A stretch of 64,000 nt of DNA, from positions 1,534,001 through 1,598,000 of the forward strand of contig JBBDHG010000037.1 in NCBI GenBank assembly GCA_037951165.1, read 5' to 3'. Numbering within the stretch: position 1 is the first letter of the stretch; every line of letters starts with the position of its first letter. This document shows, piece by piece, positions 11,201 through 26,200 of this stretch. A program made the translations under genes and the position numbers. Source of the stretch: Lophius americanus (taxonomy: Eukaryota > Chordata > Actinopteri > Lophiiformes > Lophiidae). Under the pieces are notes generated by a model. The model did no database searches. It saw only the letters and a list, made by a program, of their open reading frames with translations, and was not told the DNA's origin.

Positions 11201-14200
11201 ATTCATATTCAAGACAGCAATAATATGCAGGGCTCATTTCAAGACAGAGAAAGACATAGAGTATTTGTCTTGAAGAATAAGATTTGAAGTATTTTTCGAG
11301 AAATGGATATTTGGGGTGTAAGTAACGTGGGCGAATACAGACAGATGTATTTGAGGAGAAAAATGGGTAAGGCGAAAAATGGTTAAGGCGAAACAGTAGT
11401 GGGTCAAGAAGACGAAAAAGAGAAAAATAAAGGAGGAAAGCAAAGAACGGAAGGAATGCTGGTATTTTGTGTTGTGAGGTAAACAGTTGAGTCGAGGGCC
11501 ACGGTGATTCTGGCGATAGCTATACATCTCCTTCCCTGTGTTTGTACTTAGTATGACTAGTGATTGATTTCTGTGCGTAGGTCAAGGTTAGAGGGCTGTT
11601 TGCGTCTGTGTATTTTCAAAATCTATTTTTAACTATTTTCAGTACCACTCCACAGTAAGACTACCCTCATGAAGGATTTATGAATGGCTTATTAATAGGT
11701 TATTAAGAAGGTTGTAAACACCTGAAAAATCATTATTCTTTGAACTTTTCAAACAGGTTCATTAAATGGCCAACACTGTCAACTTTATTATCTAATAAGT
11801 TTTAGCAGCTTATTGATTATTTATAAAGTGTTTATTACTTGTTAAATAAACTATTTATAAACCATTTATAAACCCTTTATGAGGGTAAACTTAGCCTACC
11901 TTACTCTATCTTCTACCACAAATCATCCACAGGTTGTTTCTCTTTCATTATTATGTTTGTTAGGGAAGTTAAGCTTTTAGGGAATAAACCATTGTGTGGT
12001 CTGTGGAGATTTTCCCTCATGAGATTTGGGCTGGTTTGTGGACTTATTTCTCTTTTTTTATGTCTTTTATCATCATTACTCAAGTATATTTTTACTCCTC
12101 TCCTCCATCATGTTATCTATTCCGAAAAAATCCTGCAGCTGGCTTCTCTTCTCCCTTCTCCTTCACCTGGGTTCTTCCTCTACAGTTCTCCCTCCTCTGA
12201 TTGACAGGAGGGTATTGATTAGAGAGAGATGGGCTCGCCTGATAATGAGACTGAGAAAGAAAAAGAAAAAAGATGGAGAACTAGTGGGATGGAGATAGAA
12301 TCAGAGGAAAAGCGGATTAGGGGAGGGGAGGGGATGAGAGTGTGTTTTTTCTCTGACATGTTTGCTAACTTTGGCAGGGCTAGCTGGCTATTCCTCTGCT
12401 GGCTCTGAATCCGAAAATCCACAGGGGTTACCAGTAACAGCATGTGATCAATATCCTGCATAACACACAAACTTTAATGAAATAAATCTGCTTGGGTATA
12501 CACACACCCACACACACACAAATGGAAATAAGACCGTGATTGAAGGATGTGTGTGATTTTTCCTGGGTGCCCAGTTTGTGCATTTTGTGTGTTGCTTTCC
12601 CACTTCCAGACAACATGCACTTATATTTTTCTGACACAGAAAACACATTCTCCGTTTCCCATCACTTACCTGTTAATGATGATGTGAGTTTTCCTTTACA
12701 GTTTCACAGCTGAACCAAAAAAAAACTATTTTTTTCACCTGGTTCCCACTGTCCTCCTGTCTGTAGACTGTCCCAGATAAAGTGAATGTGTTTATTTTAT
12801 TTGTACGCCAGGAGACTTTTTCTTTTCAAGTTACTGACAGGATAAGTGACAACCTTTTTCAGCAAAGGTGGAGAAATGGGAAATGTGCACATTTGTTTTC
12901 TTCACAGTTGTTGCGTCTTGCAAAGCAATTATTTAATAACCGCTGTGTTTTTTTTAATCTCTTTGCCTGCCTCTGAATGTCTCTCAGTGCTCCATCTTTA
13001 ACTCTGAAAGCTGGAAACTCAAGCGTTTCCATCGTTTCTGTACCGCTTTATACCATCCTATTTTCTAATTTCACTTTGTGTATCTATTTCTTTCACCTCT
13101 GCACCCAGCCGGATGAGCTGACCAACGTCCTGGAAATTTGCAACATAGTGTTCACCAGCATGTTCACCCTGGAGATGATCCTCAAGCTGACTGCTTTTGG
13201 CTTCTTTGAGTACCTGAGGAATCCCTATAACATATTTGACGGCATCATTGTCATCATCAGGTGCGCAAACTACTCAAGGAATCACTGACTGTTAAAATCC
13301 TTACATTTCCTCACAAAAAAAGAAATGGAAACATTTTTCATTGCATAGCTTATTTCTTTGAGGCATATATTGCCTTAGACACTTAAAATGTAACCGTAAA
13401 TAACACATTTTTGCGTCAAACTTTAGAAACAGTAAAAAAATAAAAAATAAAAAAAAATCATAGGGATAGGCATAAGCATAAAAAGCATTAAAAAAAGGTT
13501 AAATGTTAGCTGGGATAGGCTCCAGCCCCCTCTAACCCTGAACAGGATAAGCGATAGAAGTTACTTTTGTGTTATCAGTGAGCAATTAAGTTTTACAGTG
13601 TAGATTAGCTCAAGTGTTTAGTAAAGCATGTTTTTGAAAACGATTTGACTTTTTTTAGTTTAGCTTGTTACAAAATATATTTTGGCAATACTTTATAAAA
13701 TCCTCATGCACTTAAATATTTAAAAAAAAAGCCTACTTATCAAATACAACTTCCTTAATAGCCATGGTTAATGCCTCTTCCTCAGTGGCCCTTTTGACCT
13801 TTGGTGTCCCCCAGGGCTCCATCATCAACCCCTTACTCTTTAACACATTCATTCTGCCACTGTCATTTTATATACTGTTTCTGGCACACACTTTTCAGTG
13901 AGATATAGTAACTCAAAATTAGCTCAACCAAACAGTTGAGCAGTACATTAAAGTGTTAAAGTATTTGCAAGCTGAGTGTACTGAAAGTTAATAAAGGAGA
14001 AGGATGAGATGCAATATTTATGAACTCAGTCCCCAAACAAGGGAATTAATGAGACGCGCATTTTCAATCCCTTCCTTGAAAGTTTGGACTCCAAAAAATA
14101 TAATGGCTTCAAAATACTGCATCTTTTTACTTTCAAAGTCGTACTTTATTTTCCAGAAAACAGTTAAAGCTACCATTCAATCTGTTTCCCCATCTTGTCC

Positions 14201-17200
14201 TAAATGAATTACTCTTTTCATTTAAATTGTCTACTTGCTCTATGTGACATATGTTTAATTATAAGAACTATAGCAGCAGTACAGGTATAAAGTTTGTCAA
14301 TTGTAGTAGCTTCCTAATTACAAGAAGAGGGATTATTTTTATAGTCATGAAATTTCTCTAGCTTGAAAAACGTAATGTGTTTTTATTTAGAACACGGCAT
14401 TCCTGTTATTTTATCTGATTTGCTCTTATCTGGCGTTTCCCTCCTCTCTATTGTTTCCACATTTTTATTTAAACTTCTTTATATTCCTCCAATTCTTACT
14501 CTATATCTCTATGAACACATACATTTATGCATCTGATATTTCTCATACCCCAGCGTTTGTGAGATCATTGGCCAAGCAGACGGCGGCCTGTCAGTGCTGC
14601 GGACCTTCAGACTGCTGAGGGTCATCAAGCTGGTGAGGTTCATGCCCGCGCTGAGGCGGCAGCTCGTGGTCCTAATGAAGACCATGGACAACGTGGCCAC
14701 ATTTTGTATGCTGCTCATGCTCTTCATCTTCATATTCAGGTAACGAGGGGGCACAGGGACATGTATTAATGTGGATCATGGCTCAGGGAGCAAAAATAAG
14801 TTACTCATAGAGATGGGCAAGAATGTGTAAACAAGACTGTTGACAATAAGAGAGCAGAGATTGTGGCGGGTATGTCTGTGTGTGCGTGTCATACTGTATG
14901 TCAAGTCATTTCTTTAATAAGGCACAATATTATGGATTTGTCTCAAAGGGTTTTACAATGGCCAAAGCAAACAATAACCTCTATCCTGAGACCTTTCAAC
15001 CACATATGGCCCCCGCTTGTCGGAGGGACTGGCATGCGGTAGATTCTGTTTTTAGCAGAATACAGCGGCTATTTGTGTGCTTATATAATGTATGTTGAGT
15101 GCTGTCTGGTGGCTGAACACCCTGAGACAGGTTAAAGCCTCCAATTATTGCATTTCCACCCAATTTATTTGTGAACCGCAGCTCTATTGCATCAAGTACT
15201 TTCAAGGGAAAGCTGTGAGTACTGAAATGTGAGGTATCTGTCTGCGGCATATCTGACCACAGGCTTTTGAATTTACAATTGTCGCTTTTTGGTCGATGTC
15301 TCCGGCGTCGTAGATCCGTTTTGTTAATGTGATAACTCAAAAAAAATGTCTTGTTTCATTGGGAGGAAAACTGAATTGATATTGGGAAAAGTTGGTCATA
15401 TATTTCTGACCCTAGGGAAGCTTTATCTCCACAGGTTTTTGAGTCATACTTTCTGAAATGTTGGTCCGATTTAGTCAAAATTTGGTGTGTATGAATCGAC
15501 TCTAATAGTTCCTTTTTAACTCACTAGCATACTTTACAAATATCTGTTTTTCTGACATAATGTCACATTTAATTTGAGGAGTTCATTAAGGGAGATTGCA
15601 CAATGCAGGGGATTGCACAATGCATGGGATTGTACAATGCAGGGGATGGAGAGCATTTTAGGGACATACACTTGCTGTGTGGGAAAACAGTGTAAACTTA
15701 GTTTTATTTTTGAGTGCAAAATTGTTAGTTATCCACCATTAGCAATTTAGTTCATTTTAATTAATGAAGTAAAGTCTGAATCATTCGATTCGGTCAACAG
15801 TAAAAAGGATTGGAGAAGATTAGCTGCTTTAATATTGTTCTATACATAAAAAGTGTCACATTAAATAGGAAACGTAGCATTACATTGGGAATTCTCACAA
15901 GTATTTGCATCAACATAATCTCTCCACTTCAATATCCCCCAGCGTACAAACAACTAAATTGTGACAGTTATACTTTTTCTTTATTTGTGCGTGTGACTTT
16001 AAATATGAGTGTATGCATACCTGTCAACCCGTTCCTTCCACTACAGCACAGCAATCAAGCATAATTGTGCCAAGACAGATGGCATCAGAGCTTTCTGCCA
16101 CCTAATGCTTATGTGAGCAGGAGGCCTTTGGTCCGTAATCTAGCCATTGTAGCTTTTAGTGAGTAGTTAATATAAAGTGCCACTCTTATATATATACAAT
16201 TAGACGCACTAATTTACTGAGATTATAAATTTTGATTTTCAACATTGACCTTAGCCCAACCCCAAAATTTAATGTCACAAACACATGCATGTATGAATAA
16301 TTGTGTGAATGGGTGAATTCTGGCTTATGGTGTAAAGCAATTTGGGTCAAGCTGACTGAAAGAGTACCAGATCAATACAGTCCATTGGCATTTATTTTCT
16401 TTACCAACCCAGAATCTTTCATGCTGTTTTCATATTTTATCATAAAATGTGTGGTTGAGTTACTGGAGACCTGTGGTTTGTGTTACAGTATCCTAGGGAT
16501 GCATATCTTTGGATGTAAGTTCAGTCTGAAGACGGAGGCAGGAGACACGGTGCCCGACAGGAAGAACTTTGACTCTTTGCTCTGGGCCATTGTTACCGTC
16601 TTTCAGGTAGTGTCCACCAGCAAACTTCAGCACAATTTCAACTTTTTGATAATGAGACGTAAAGATGCGTATGTACTGTTTTTCCTGTAGATTCTGACTC
16701 AGGAGGACTGGAACATGGTGTTGTATAATGGAATGGCCTCCACCTCACCCTGTGCCGCTCTCTACTTCGTTGCCCTCATGACATTTGGAAACTACGTGCT
16801 CTTCAATTTACTGGTAGCCATCTTGGTCGAAGGTTTCCAAGCTGAGGTAAGCTTTTTTTCTTTCAGGGGCTTCACATTGTATTGAGTGAGCAAGAAAAAT
16901 TAAACAAGGACAAGATCGCCAGTGATGTATTTATATCCCTCGAAAGTAAGGGATATTATGGAATCTTCATCGCTGCCGCGATGCCACGTACAATGCAGAT
17001 CCTTCGTGTTAACGCGATAATTCAAACACTTTTTCGTGGATCAGTTTCAAATTTTATAGCCAAATAAACCTTAGGACAACCAAATCTAGCAGCGAGGCTT
17101 GGGGGAAGATTGCCATCATATAGATTGTTATGAGGAGAGAAAACTGATTGAGAGATCCAAATTCAAATGAGCTTCTGATTGAACATTATTTTCGAAATCT

Positions 17201-20200
17201 TTTAAAACTTTTTCCCTTTATCTGCTCCTCATACTTCCTCCCGTCATCTTCTGTCACATTCCTCTCCTTTATACCTGCCTGTCCCCCTCTCTCAACCATT
17301 CATTTTCTATCACTCTCCAACCACTACAGGGTGATGCAAACCGCTCTTACTCGGACGATGATCGATCATCCTGTAATTTTGAGGAGAACGATAAGCAGAA
17401 AGACTCGCTGCATCTCTCAGGTACTCATGCCTCCAGGAGCCTTTTGTTTAATAAAGATGGATTTTTCTGCCCTATAAATTTGGGGATGCTGGGTGGAAAC
17501 TACGTTGCTAAATTGCGTTGTCAAAGTTTCTATCTCACAGAACTGCAGACTTGAAAGATATTAACGGACGTTAATAAATATCGGTTCTTATGTCATAAAA
17601 TGATCAGTCTCCTAGAACTTTAATAGTTCTCAAAACTAACAGTGTCTGGCTTCTGGAAATGATGCTCCAGCCAATTGTCGAACCTCGGTTTCAGGAGGAC
17701 CAATGTTCGTCAAACTGTGGACCTACATTTCAGTCCTGCAGTATTTATTGTAGGGTCATGGGAATATTCCGATCTAGTCTACACGTTTTTTTGTGGATTT
17801 TCTGGATCCGGATGGAGCCCAGAACAGAGTCTCTGCATTGAAAGGAGCCAGTTAACATGGACAGGATGCCTCCAAGGCGCCTCCCTTTGGAGGAATTCCA
17901 GGCATGTCCAAATAGAAGGAAAACCCCAGGTAGACCCTGAACTAGCTGGAGGGGTTATATACCTTCTCTAGCTCTGGAATCCCAGGGATGTGTTGGACAG
18001 AGTTGCTATGGAGAAGGACGTCTGCACTAACCCTCTTAGCCTACTGCTATCGCAACTCCAACCCGGATAAACAGAAGAAAATGGAATGGAACAAAACTAT
18101 CAGTTATCAACTATCAAACATGAATTTGTGCCTTGGGTATCAAAAACATTGGCCATTGTCTTTCCACACTCAAAGCGCTTTTCCGGTGTGAAATGTAAAC
18201 TGCAGAAACTTTGAATAATGCATGTTTGATGTCTGTTCTCCATCCACTCCTTTCCCTTCTTCTCCCTGGAGGCATAACAAACATGAACTCACCAAGAACC
18301 AACCAAAGCATGGAAGAATACAGAGAAGCATTTAGCAGCCCATTAGGGGCCTGGGGTGATGTCTGATCAGAGCGTTCCTGAGCCCAAATGTGCCCATTAA
18401 ATGTCAGCTTCCCTCAAATCGAAAGAAAAAGAAAAACACATTTGGAATAGTTTACCTGTCATTCTTGGCACCTGAAAGCTGATTAAGAGTAAATTAAACC
18501 TACCATCATATGGCAATTATGATATAAAGCTTTGATGATGAGTATCGTGTTCGAAGGGATTACAACTGCTGTCTTAAATTTTTCGGCTAATTTCTACGAT
18601 TCATATTTCTTCTTCCATATTGTGCCATTCCTCTATCCACTTCTCTCCCTTTTTGTTCTGTGCAGACCCAAAGATTTGTACATTAACCCCTAATGGACAT
18701 CTGGACCTGTCCCCGTTGCCCCCTGGTGTGATTTCAGGAGAGAGGTTGACCTTTGCTCTCGGCTCCAGGAAGAACAGTGTTATTTCTCTTGGCAGGGCTA
18801 ACCTGGAGCAGAAGGCTGTGGTAAGTGGAATTAAAGGCCTGTAAAGGGAAGTGAGGAGAAGAATATCACGCTGCTATTTCTTACCCATCATGTTTTGATA
18901 AAGAAGGAAGTAATGTTATTGATGATTTCTTTAAAAATGTATTCTTCAAATCAGTTTTTTATTGATTCCAGTGTTCATAAACAATTTTTATTTAAATACC
19001 CAAATAGCTTTTAACAGTTGATAAAGATTTAAGCATAGATAGCTCTGAAATGATTAGGTTAGAATGTAATTCCCTTTTTCCGTTTTGGTGAGATGTGTTT
19101 CATGTGATGTTTGATCCGTTTATTGTCGTTATAAGGACATGCATGAAACTCTTTCTGCATTATTGCTTTCTCAGTATCCAGGCCGAGGTTACCACAACTG
19201 GGGTCGCCCTCTGCCTCCCCATTCTCAAGCACTATGGGCCCGTCGTTCCAGCTGGAACAGCCTGGGAGGATGCCGACCTTGCTCCTCTTCATCTCCATGC
19301 GCAAGTCCGGCATTCACCCCCACCTCTTCAAGGCCGTTCTATGGATACGGCCTAGGTGGTCTTGGCCGAGTGGTTGGAGGAAGCCTTCGCATCAGGGGTC
19401 CCCGTGCATCTACAAACCAACAACGCCACCTTGACCATGTCCACCTAGATGAAGAGGAGTCTCTCCTCTCTCCTTCTTCTGTTGCGCCACGATCTCTTCA
19501 CCTCCCCCATCCTTTCCTTCCAGGCCACTCAGCACCCAGGAGGGACCGCAGAGCTCTATCACTAGAGCTACCCCACCTGCTACAGGTACCGGGACCTCTA
19601 CATCCTCCACTACCACCACACCACCAGCTCTCTCCCATGATTCTCCAGTCTCACCAGAGGAAAAATAGCTTGTCTGGGGGCATGTTAATCAGTGGATGTG
19701 GTGGCGGTAGGCTCAACAGTCTGGGGGTGTTAGGAGGAGTACACCAAGACTGTAACGGGAAGACTCCTCTGTTCCAGCTTCTCCAGTCTTCTCCCAAACG
19801 GCTAAATGAGCAGGCTGGAGGGGCAAACCCCCAGAACATGATGATGGCTGACGTTTTCCCCCAGGTTAATACTCGCAGCAAGGACCAGGATGATGCGGAT
19901 GATGACATTGACATTGATTATGTAAGTTATGGTTAGGTGTGTACGGCTGGGAGGCAATTAAAAATCTAATAATGATATTAGGAAATATAAATTAAGTTTA
20001 CCAATTCTCATTTCATAGCAGCATCTTGAAGGAACATATTTTAGCTTTATGACTGTCAATATTCAAAGCATTATTGTTTTTGTTAACAAGTACAAGATGT
20101 TACACAAACAGTAATCTCCTGCTCTGTTGTGTTGGATTTTCAAATCCTTTGTATAAAGCATGCACTCCCGACCACCTGGGCCTCATGGGATTTCCATTGT

Positions 20201-23200
20201 TTTCATTGCAAACAAGTCTTTGTACGAGAGAAAAATGGTTAATTAGAAAGGAATATTTAGACAGTGGGGGAGAGAGTCATGCAGATGGTAATGTTGAGAG
20301 ATGCTTTCTCAGTTGTTGCCATAGAAGTGCTTTCACTTTCATAAAGTTCAGATATACAGTCTAAACAGGCCCTTTCTTCCTTTTTTTGTGTTTAGTTAAT
20401 GTTTATTTTGCATATGGCATTAGGGCTCTGTTTGTGTGTCATCGATGTATTCATGTGTTCTTCCATGCAGAGTTTGTGCTTCCGTATCCAGAAGATGGTT
20501 GAGGTCTACAGACCAGACTGGTGTGAGAGCAGGGAGGACTGGTCCGTCTTCCTCTTCTCCCCACAGAACAAGTGAGTTGCTTTAATCTCACGTTCCCCTT
20601 TCTTATATTTGCTTTTCAGTCAGATCTGTTGTAGGCAGGACATCTAGCTATATCGTTGAGGTAAGATCCTTCGTGTTAAAACGCTAACTCAAAAACTCGT
20701 CATGGATAAGTTTAATTTTTACACCCACATAGACCTTAGTCTGAGGAAGAAGTGGATTGATTTTGAGAAAGGTTGGTTTTACATTGATGAGACTAGTGGT
20801 ATCTCTATCTCCAAAAGTTTTGGGACAAATATTTCTCAACCGTTGGACCCAATTTAGTCCAAATTTGATTAATCAACTCAAGGAAATCTATTTTATATAT
20901 ATCGTATTTTACTTCAATAGTTTGTATTTTACTCATTAGGTTGAGCTTTTTCAAGTTCACTCAGGGGGATTGCTTGTACAACACAGGGGATTGGGGGCTT
21001 TTCTGGTCTAAAATCCCTGTTGTCGTGGATGGAAGCCTAAGCCTAGTTATTGAATTGAATTGAATATGACTGTATGTTTATCTCAACAGTAATAATAATA
21101 ATAATAATAAATTGAATTTCTAATGCACTCAAAGTGCATTATCGCTGGACCACAGGATGTATATCATCCAAACAATGTCAAGGAAAGGTGGGCTGTTTCC
21201 CACCTAATCAGTAGGAGGACACGTTGCCCTTGTTCCTCAGAGAAAGACTACATTAGAGTATTTATTGCCTCCTTCCAAATAACAAATAGATATTTTATAA
21301 CCTCTTTTCAGAGCGCTAGAAACACATGGCTAATGTAAAAACACAGCAAATTCATTGAAATCTGCATCAGCTTGAGAGAAAGGGTTTGAATTGTTACAGT
21401 GGGGTTAAATATATCCATCTTCCAAAACACTTAGTGTAAACACAGCCTGTCTTATTCAATGATTACTCCCATCTGCTCCAATAAATACAGAAATAAACCT
21501 TCCTAATGACTTTTGGCATTCTATGTTTTGAAATAAAAACATTGTTGTAAAAATATATTTGACCCGTTTAATTAATTAATTATTGTGTTTTGGTGTGTAT
21601 CTCAATATATATGATAATATGTTGCATTTCCAAACAACATTCGACGTGAAACAAAAGGAAGCTGTGTGAACACAAAATGTAAGTTTAAAAAGATTAAAAG
21701 GTGTGAAAAAGTATTCACTCTCTTAACTTAACATGAGGTGATCCTCTCAGGCCTTGTCAAAACATCATCAGGGGGTTCATGTCCAGAATAAAACTAGACC
21801 ACTCTAATGCTTGGGATTGTTGTTTTTTCATGATCCAGTTGCACCTGAGCTTCAACTCACAGTCTGATCACCTGACATTTTTAGTATTATCCGGTTCAGG
21901 GTCGAAATTCAGTTTTCCCTCAATTGTGGGGAGCCATCCTGTACCTGAAGCAGCAAAGAAGCCCCACAAAATTCCACTGTCACCTCCATGCTAGGCTGTA
22001 GGCTTAAAGTTGTTTTTAGGGATTGCTATATTTGGTATATGGATGAACCCCGGTTTTTCTAAACAATTTTCAATGTTTACTGCTTGCATTCAAGTACAGG
22101 AGCCAAAAATACTGACCTTTATTGAGGTGAGAGAGAAATGCAATTCCCCTTATGTTTTCTTTGGATCTTTTGTGACCTGAATGAGCCTTGACCGTGCTCT
22201 TGGAGGGTTTTGGAAGGTCGTCCACTTCAGTGAAGGTTCACCATTGTCCCATGTCTTCTCCATTTAAAGATGTGTCCCTCTGTGGACCTGGGAAGTCCCA
22301 GAGACATAGGTATGGTTATGTCACCTTTCCCAGACTAAAGTATTTCAATTACCTTAAGACACATCTCCTCCAGACTTTCTTTCGGTTTTTTTTTCATAGT
22401 ATGCAGCTGGTCGGACCTACTAGCCAACGTCTAGATTCTGTAAAAGGTCTATTAAAGTGATGCTATGATTGAAAGGGCTGGTTGTCATGATACCTTACTG
22501 TAGTTAGAACCGTTGTTTATTTATGCAGACGGTATTCACAGTCTATCCTCGAAATTCAAGGATAATATAGAATCGTCATTTCTGCAAATCCTTTGTATTA
22601 ATGCAATAACTCAAAAACTTTTTCATGGCTTATTTTCAAATTTTATGCCCACAGAGACTAAGGTACACACACAATACATACATACACTGTAATACATACA
22701 CTCCTTCTGTGGGAAGGAGTGTATGTATTCCGGGCGAAGGTGGGTTGTATACTTCCGACACTAGGGGGAGCATTATCAAAAAAAAACATTTACCGACAAT
22801 AATTTCTCAAACATTGTTCCGATTTAGTCCACATCTGAACATAACTTGACATTTAGTTTTAGGAGTTGAATTAGGGTGATTGGTTGTACTGTACAAAGCA
22901 GTGTTTAGGGGGCTTTTTGCGACTATACCCTCGCTGTGGCGGACGACGGCGTAGGCCCAGTTTAATTGATTCTTAAGTGGGCAATAAATTAAGCATACCC
23001 AGGTTTCCTTTTTCCATGATACATTTTTCTTGAAGTTCCAACCCACTTAGTATTTTCTACATAAATAAATAGAAACACTGTATTTTCGTATTATAGCCAA
23101 TCTCTCTATCGTTCTTTCTCATCTTTACTGTAACTGTTTTGTCTTGCTATTTTCTTCCCCCTGCAGAGCAGTGTACGCAGGAGTCTTGTGCTTCATAGAC

Positions 23201-26200
23201 ATTTGAATCTAATTTGTTTTGAATTAAGACATATTCAAACAAGGGATGAATGACGCTATTTTTTTACCCATACGAGGGGGCTCCCCCATGCACGCTCCTG
23301 GAGCTCATGGTTTATTTGGGAAGTCTGTAACCTCACATCTATGTGCTTTGCTACTATTTTCTGGCTTAATTATACCTTCAATGACTATTTAAATGTACTT
23401 TTCTGCTTCCTGTCTTGATTTGTAACCTCTCCCCCTGCTCCAGGTTCAGACAGATGTGCCAGTCCATCATAGCCCATAAGCTCTTTGACTATGTGGTGTT
23501 GGCCTTCATCTTCTCAAACTGCATCACAGTTGCTCTGGAGAGGCCCAAGATACTGCAGGGCAGCTTGGTAAATCCACCTGACATGTGTCCAAGTCCATGT
23601 GTGTGCAGACACTACACCTCCTGTCTATAGCTTTAGTCTGGTAGTTTCAGACTACCCCCTAATTTCCCAATCTCCCCTTTTTGATGGTAAACCAAATTTT
23701 CCCTTTTCATTTTTATCTGTGTAGGAAAGAGTCTTTCTGACCGTCTCCAACTACATCTTTACAGCCATCTTTGTGGGCGAGATGACTCTCAAGGTAACAT
23801 TTTACACATTTTCTCTCTATAACTACCACAGAGCACTGAATATAGTGATACAAGCTCTTTGTTGTAATCTCATAAATCTGTCTCTTTTACAGGATTGATT
23901 TAGCCTGAGTGTCCCAAAATCCTTTCTGTCTTGATAGTTCCCATAAATCTTTGCATATTGGAGCGTTTATGCAGTGTTCATTATGCAGGGCTGCACACAA
24001 AAAATATATATATATATCTAAGAGACATTGGGTCCTAATCCCAGATTATTTAGGAACCAAATTAAATTTTCAAAAGCAGAAATATATCGATGTTAGAATA
24101 CAATGTTAAATGTCTGCCTTACCTTTTCTTTCCCTGTCTCACCTTTGTTTGCCCTCCAGCCCATATATTCCTTGCACAATATGTACTATGTCCTGCAATC
24201 TTGTTATCTAAAATATAAAAAATTGAATGTCAAATCTTTTCTCTTTTTCATTTTTATTTAACTCTGTACAACTAGGTACTCCCTGCTTATTCAGGCACTG
24301 AGTCTGTACTTACTTCTTTGTCTGTATCTCCCAACCCCACAGAGCTACAATCTCTGTCGTTCCTTTTTCTTTTTTTTTAACTGTCATTATGCTACTTCAC
24401 AGTTTTAAAATCATTTAAACCAGTAGTGATCTCCATCTTTAATTTGTTGTTAGTATGTGTCAATGTTTCCCATAGGATTTGGAAAAACTTTTTTTGGGCA
24501 ATAATTTAGTCCAATGAAGGGGCTGTGGTTAGCCCCTCCTGCCTCACAGTAGTTAGCCCTTCTGCCTCACAGCAAGAATGTAATGAATATAAGGATAAAA
24601 TACAAGGAAATAAATGAATAAACAAAACTTTGTGGATTTCAATTCAATAGAGGTGATGTATCTTGTACAGATCATATCATTTTTATATAATTATATATTT
24701 TACACACTAGGGGGAGTTTTATCTGGCACATTTATATTGAGGAGTATCAAATATCTATCAAATAAATTGATTGATTGTACGGCGCAAGAGATTGTGGCTT
24801 TTTGAGGACCCTTGCTGCCTGAGATTACAATATAGGCCTAGTTAATGAGTAAGTAGACTTCTCATGTGGATTTGTTACATCTCCAGCACTCCCTCTATCT
24901 CACTCCTTTCTCATGTTTTCCCCGATGTTGACTGACCCTATTTTTATTTTGCATTGATTCTCCTTCCTTTGGTTCTGACCTTCCTCATCAACTAGTTTTA
25001 GACAGACAATGGCCTTTCTTTTCTTGCTTCGCTCCCTTCGCCACTATCTCTATATTCTCCCTGAAAGGCATAGGCACAAGTTGGTCATCAATTATGCACT
25101 CACACAATCAATTATTAACCAATCACAGCCAGTCAAGGACCCGCAGAATTGTCAGTCCCCTGGGCCTCTGTACATGTCTCCCTCTGTGTTACCATCTGAT
25201 CCTTGGTTAGCTCTGTAATGTGTGTTTGTTTGTGAAGCATTAATCTCTCCATAGGACATCCCCGCTCTGTTTTGTGCTGTCTGCGATAGGCAGCCACATA
25301 AAAAGCACAGCACAGCAGGATATAGGGATTGGTCAGTATGTTGCAGAACTTTTTGAGCTGCTATTTTAAGAGGCAACCTCAGACGCAATTTAGCAATGTC
25401 CATAAGTAGTTCCAATAATTTGAAAGGGCAATGCTATTTCCTTCAGAACTTGTCATCGTAAGGTATTAAAATCTATGTATTTACTTATTTTGACATTTTG
25501 ACATTAAGTGTACTTTTGGTGGTGCCGACTGTTTTCATTTTGGGATTTAGATATTTGGCAAACACTGATCCTTCAACCATCAATATATGGTTTATGTTAA
25601 CCCTACTGTCACTTTGAAGCTTACTGCTTACTACTACAGCTTTAAATGTCAGTGGCAAATTTTCACCGAAGTCCCTGCTGCTTAGCAACACATCAAATCC
25701 AGCTGTTCATATGTATCACATATCCGGAACAACACCTAACCAGCAAACACAAAGTCATGGAGGAATGAAGCGGCACCATATCTTAGCTGATTTCATATAA
25801 AAGCATAGAAAATGCTGTAAACTAATTTACTGAATGGACTGAAGTCAACCAGTGCACTCTTCACTCTGATACATGATGTGCCACTGTGGGATATTCTCAT
25901 CCAGTCGCAGAAGGATGGTTACATTCTACACAGAGGAGCCAAGAATATGCCCAAAATCTTTTAGTTAGATGAATAGATTAAGGTACATTTCACCAGTCAT
26001 TCATTGTTTGGCAAGACATGCAATTATTGAATATGATTTGCAAAGTTTATTTTGTTCAAGTTTGCGGTTTGCATCAAAAAAGCTCTTGGAATAAAAAACA
26101 ATAACAACATATTTAATGGAAATTCCCCTCGTCTGAGTTCAGGTCCCATTGGAATAATTATTTTCACGTAAATATGATTCTCATTAACATCTACGCTGCA

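Larger units (their letters stand above)
7333..13108 (+). other. cacna1i: intron between W4 and W5
   Basis: 5.8 kb. It contains a pyrimidine-rich stretch (8580-8880), a perfect 17-bp hairpin (9528-9569), a reverse family A copy (10582-11010) and a MITE (11653-11905). No exon is recognised in it. Confidence 0.9.
13261..14553 (+). other. cacna1i: intron between W5 and W6
   Basis: 1.3 kb. It holds a GGATAGGCTCCAGCC-type fish repeat tail (13505-13562) and a LINE reverse-transcriptase scrap (13690-14000). Nothing is recognised after 14000 except the pyrimidine-rich end. Confidence 0.9.
20572..23443 (+). other. cacna1i: intron between W12 and W13
   Basis: 2.9 kb, largely repeats: forward family A copies (20650-21048 and 22543-22962), an AAT tract (21090-21111) and a Tc1-like transposon remnant (21690-22280). 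Confidence 0.9.

Noticed and set aside
19410..19914. Reverse-strand frames over the large exon
   Set aside because: Shadows of exon W11, whose + frame is supported by phase-consistent splicing and conserved islands.
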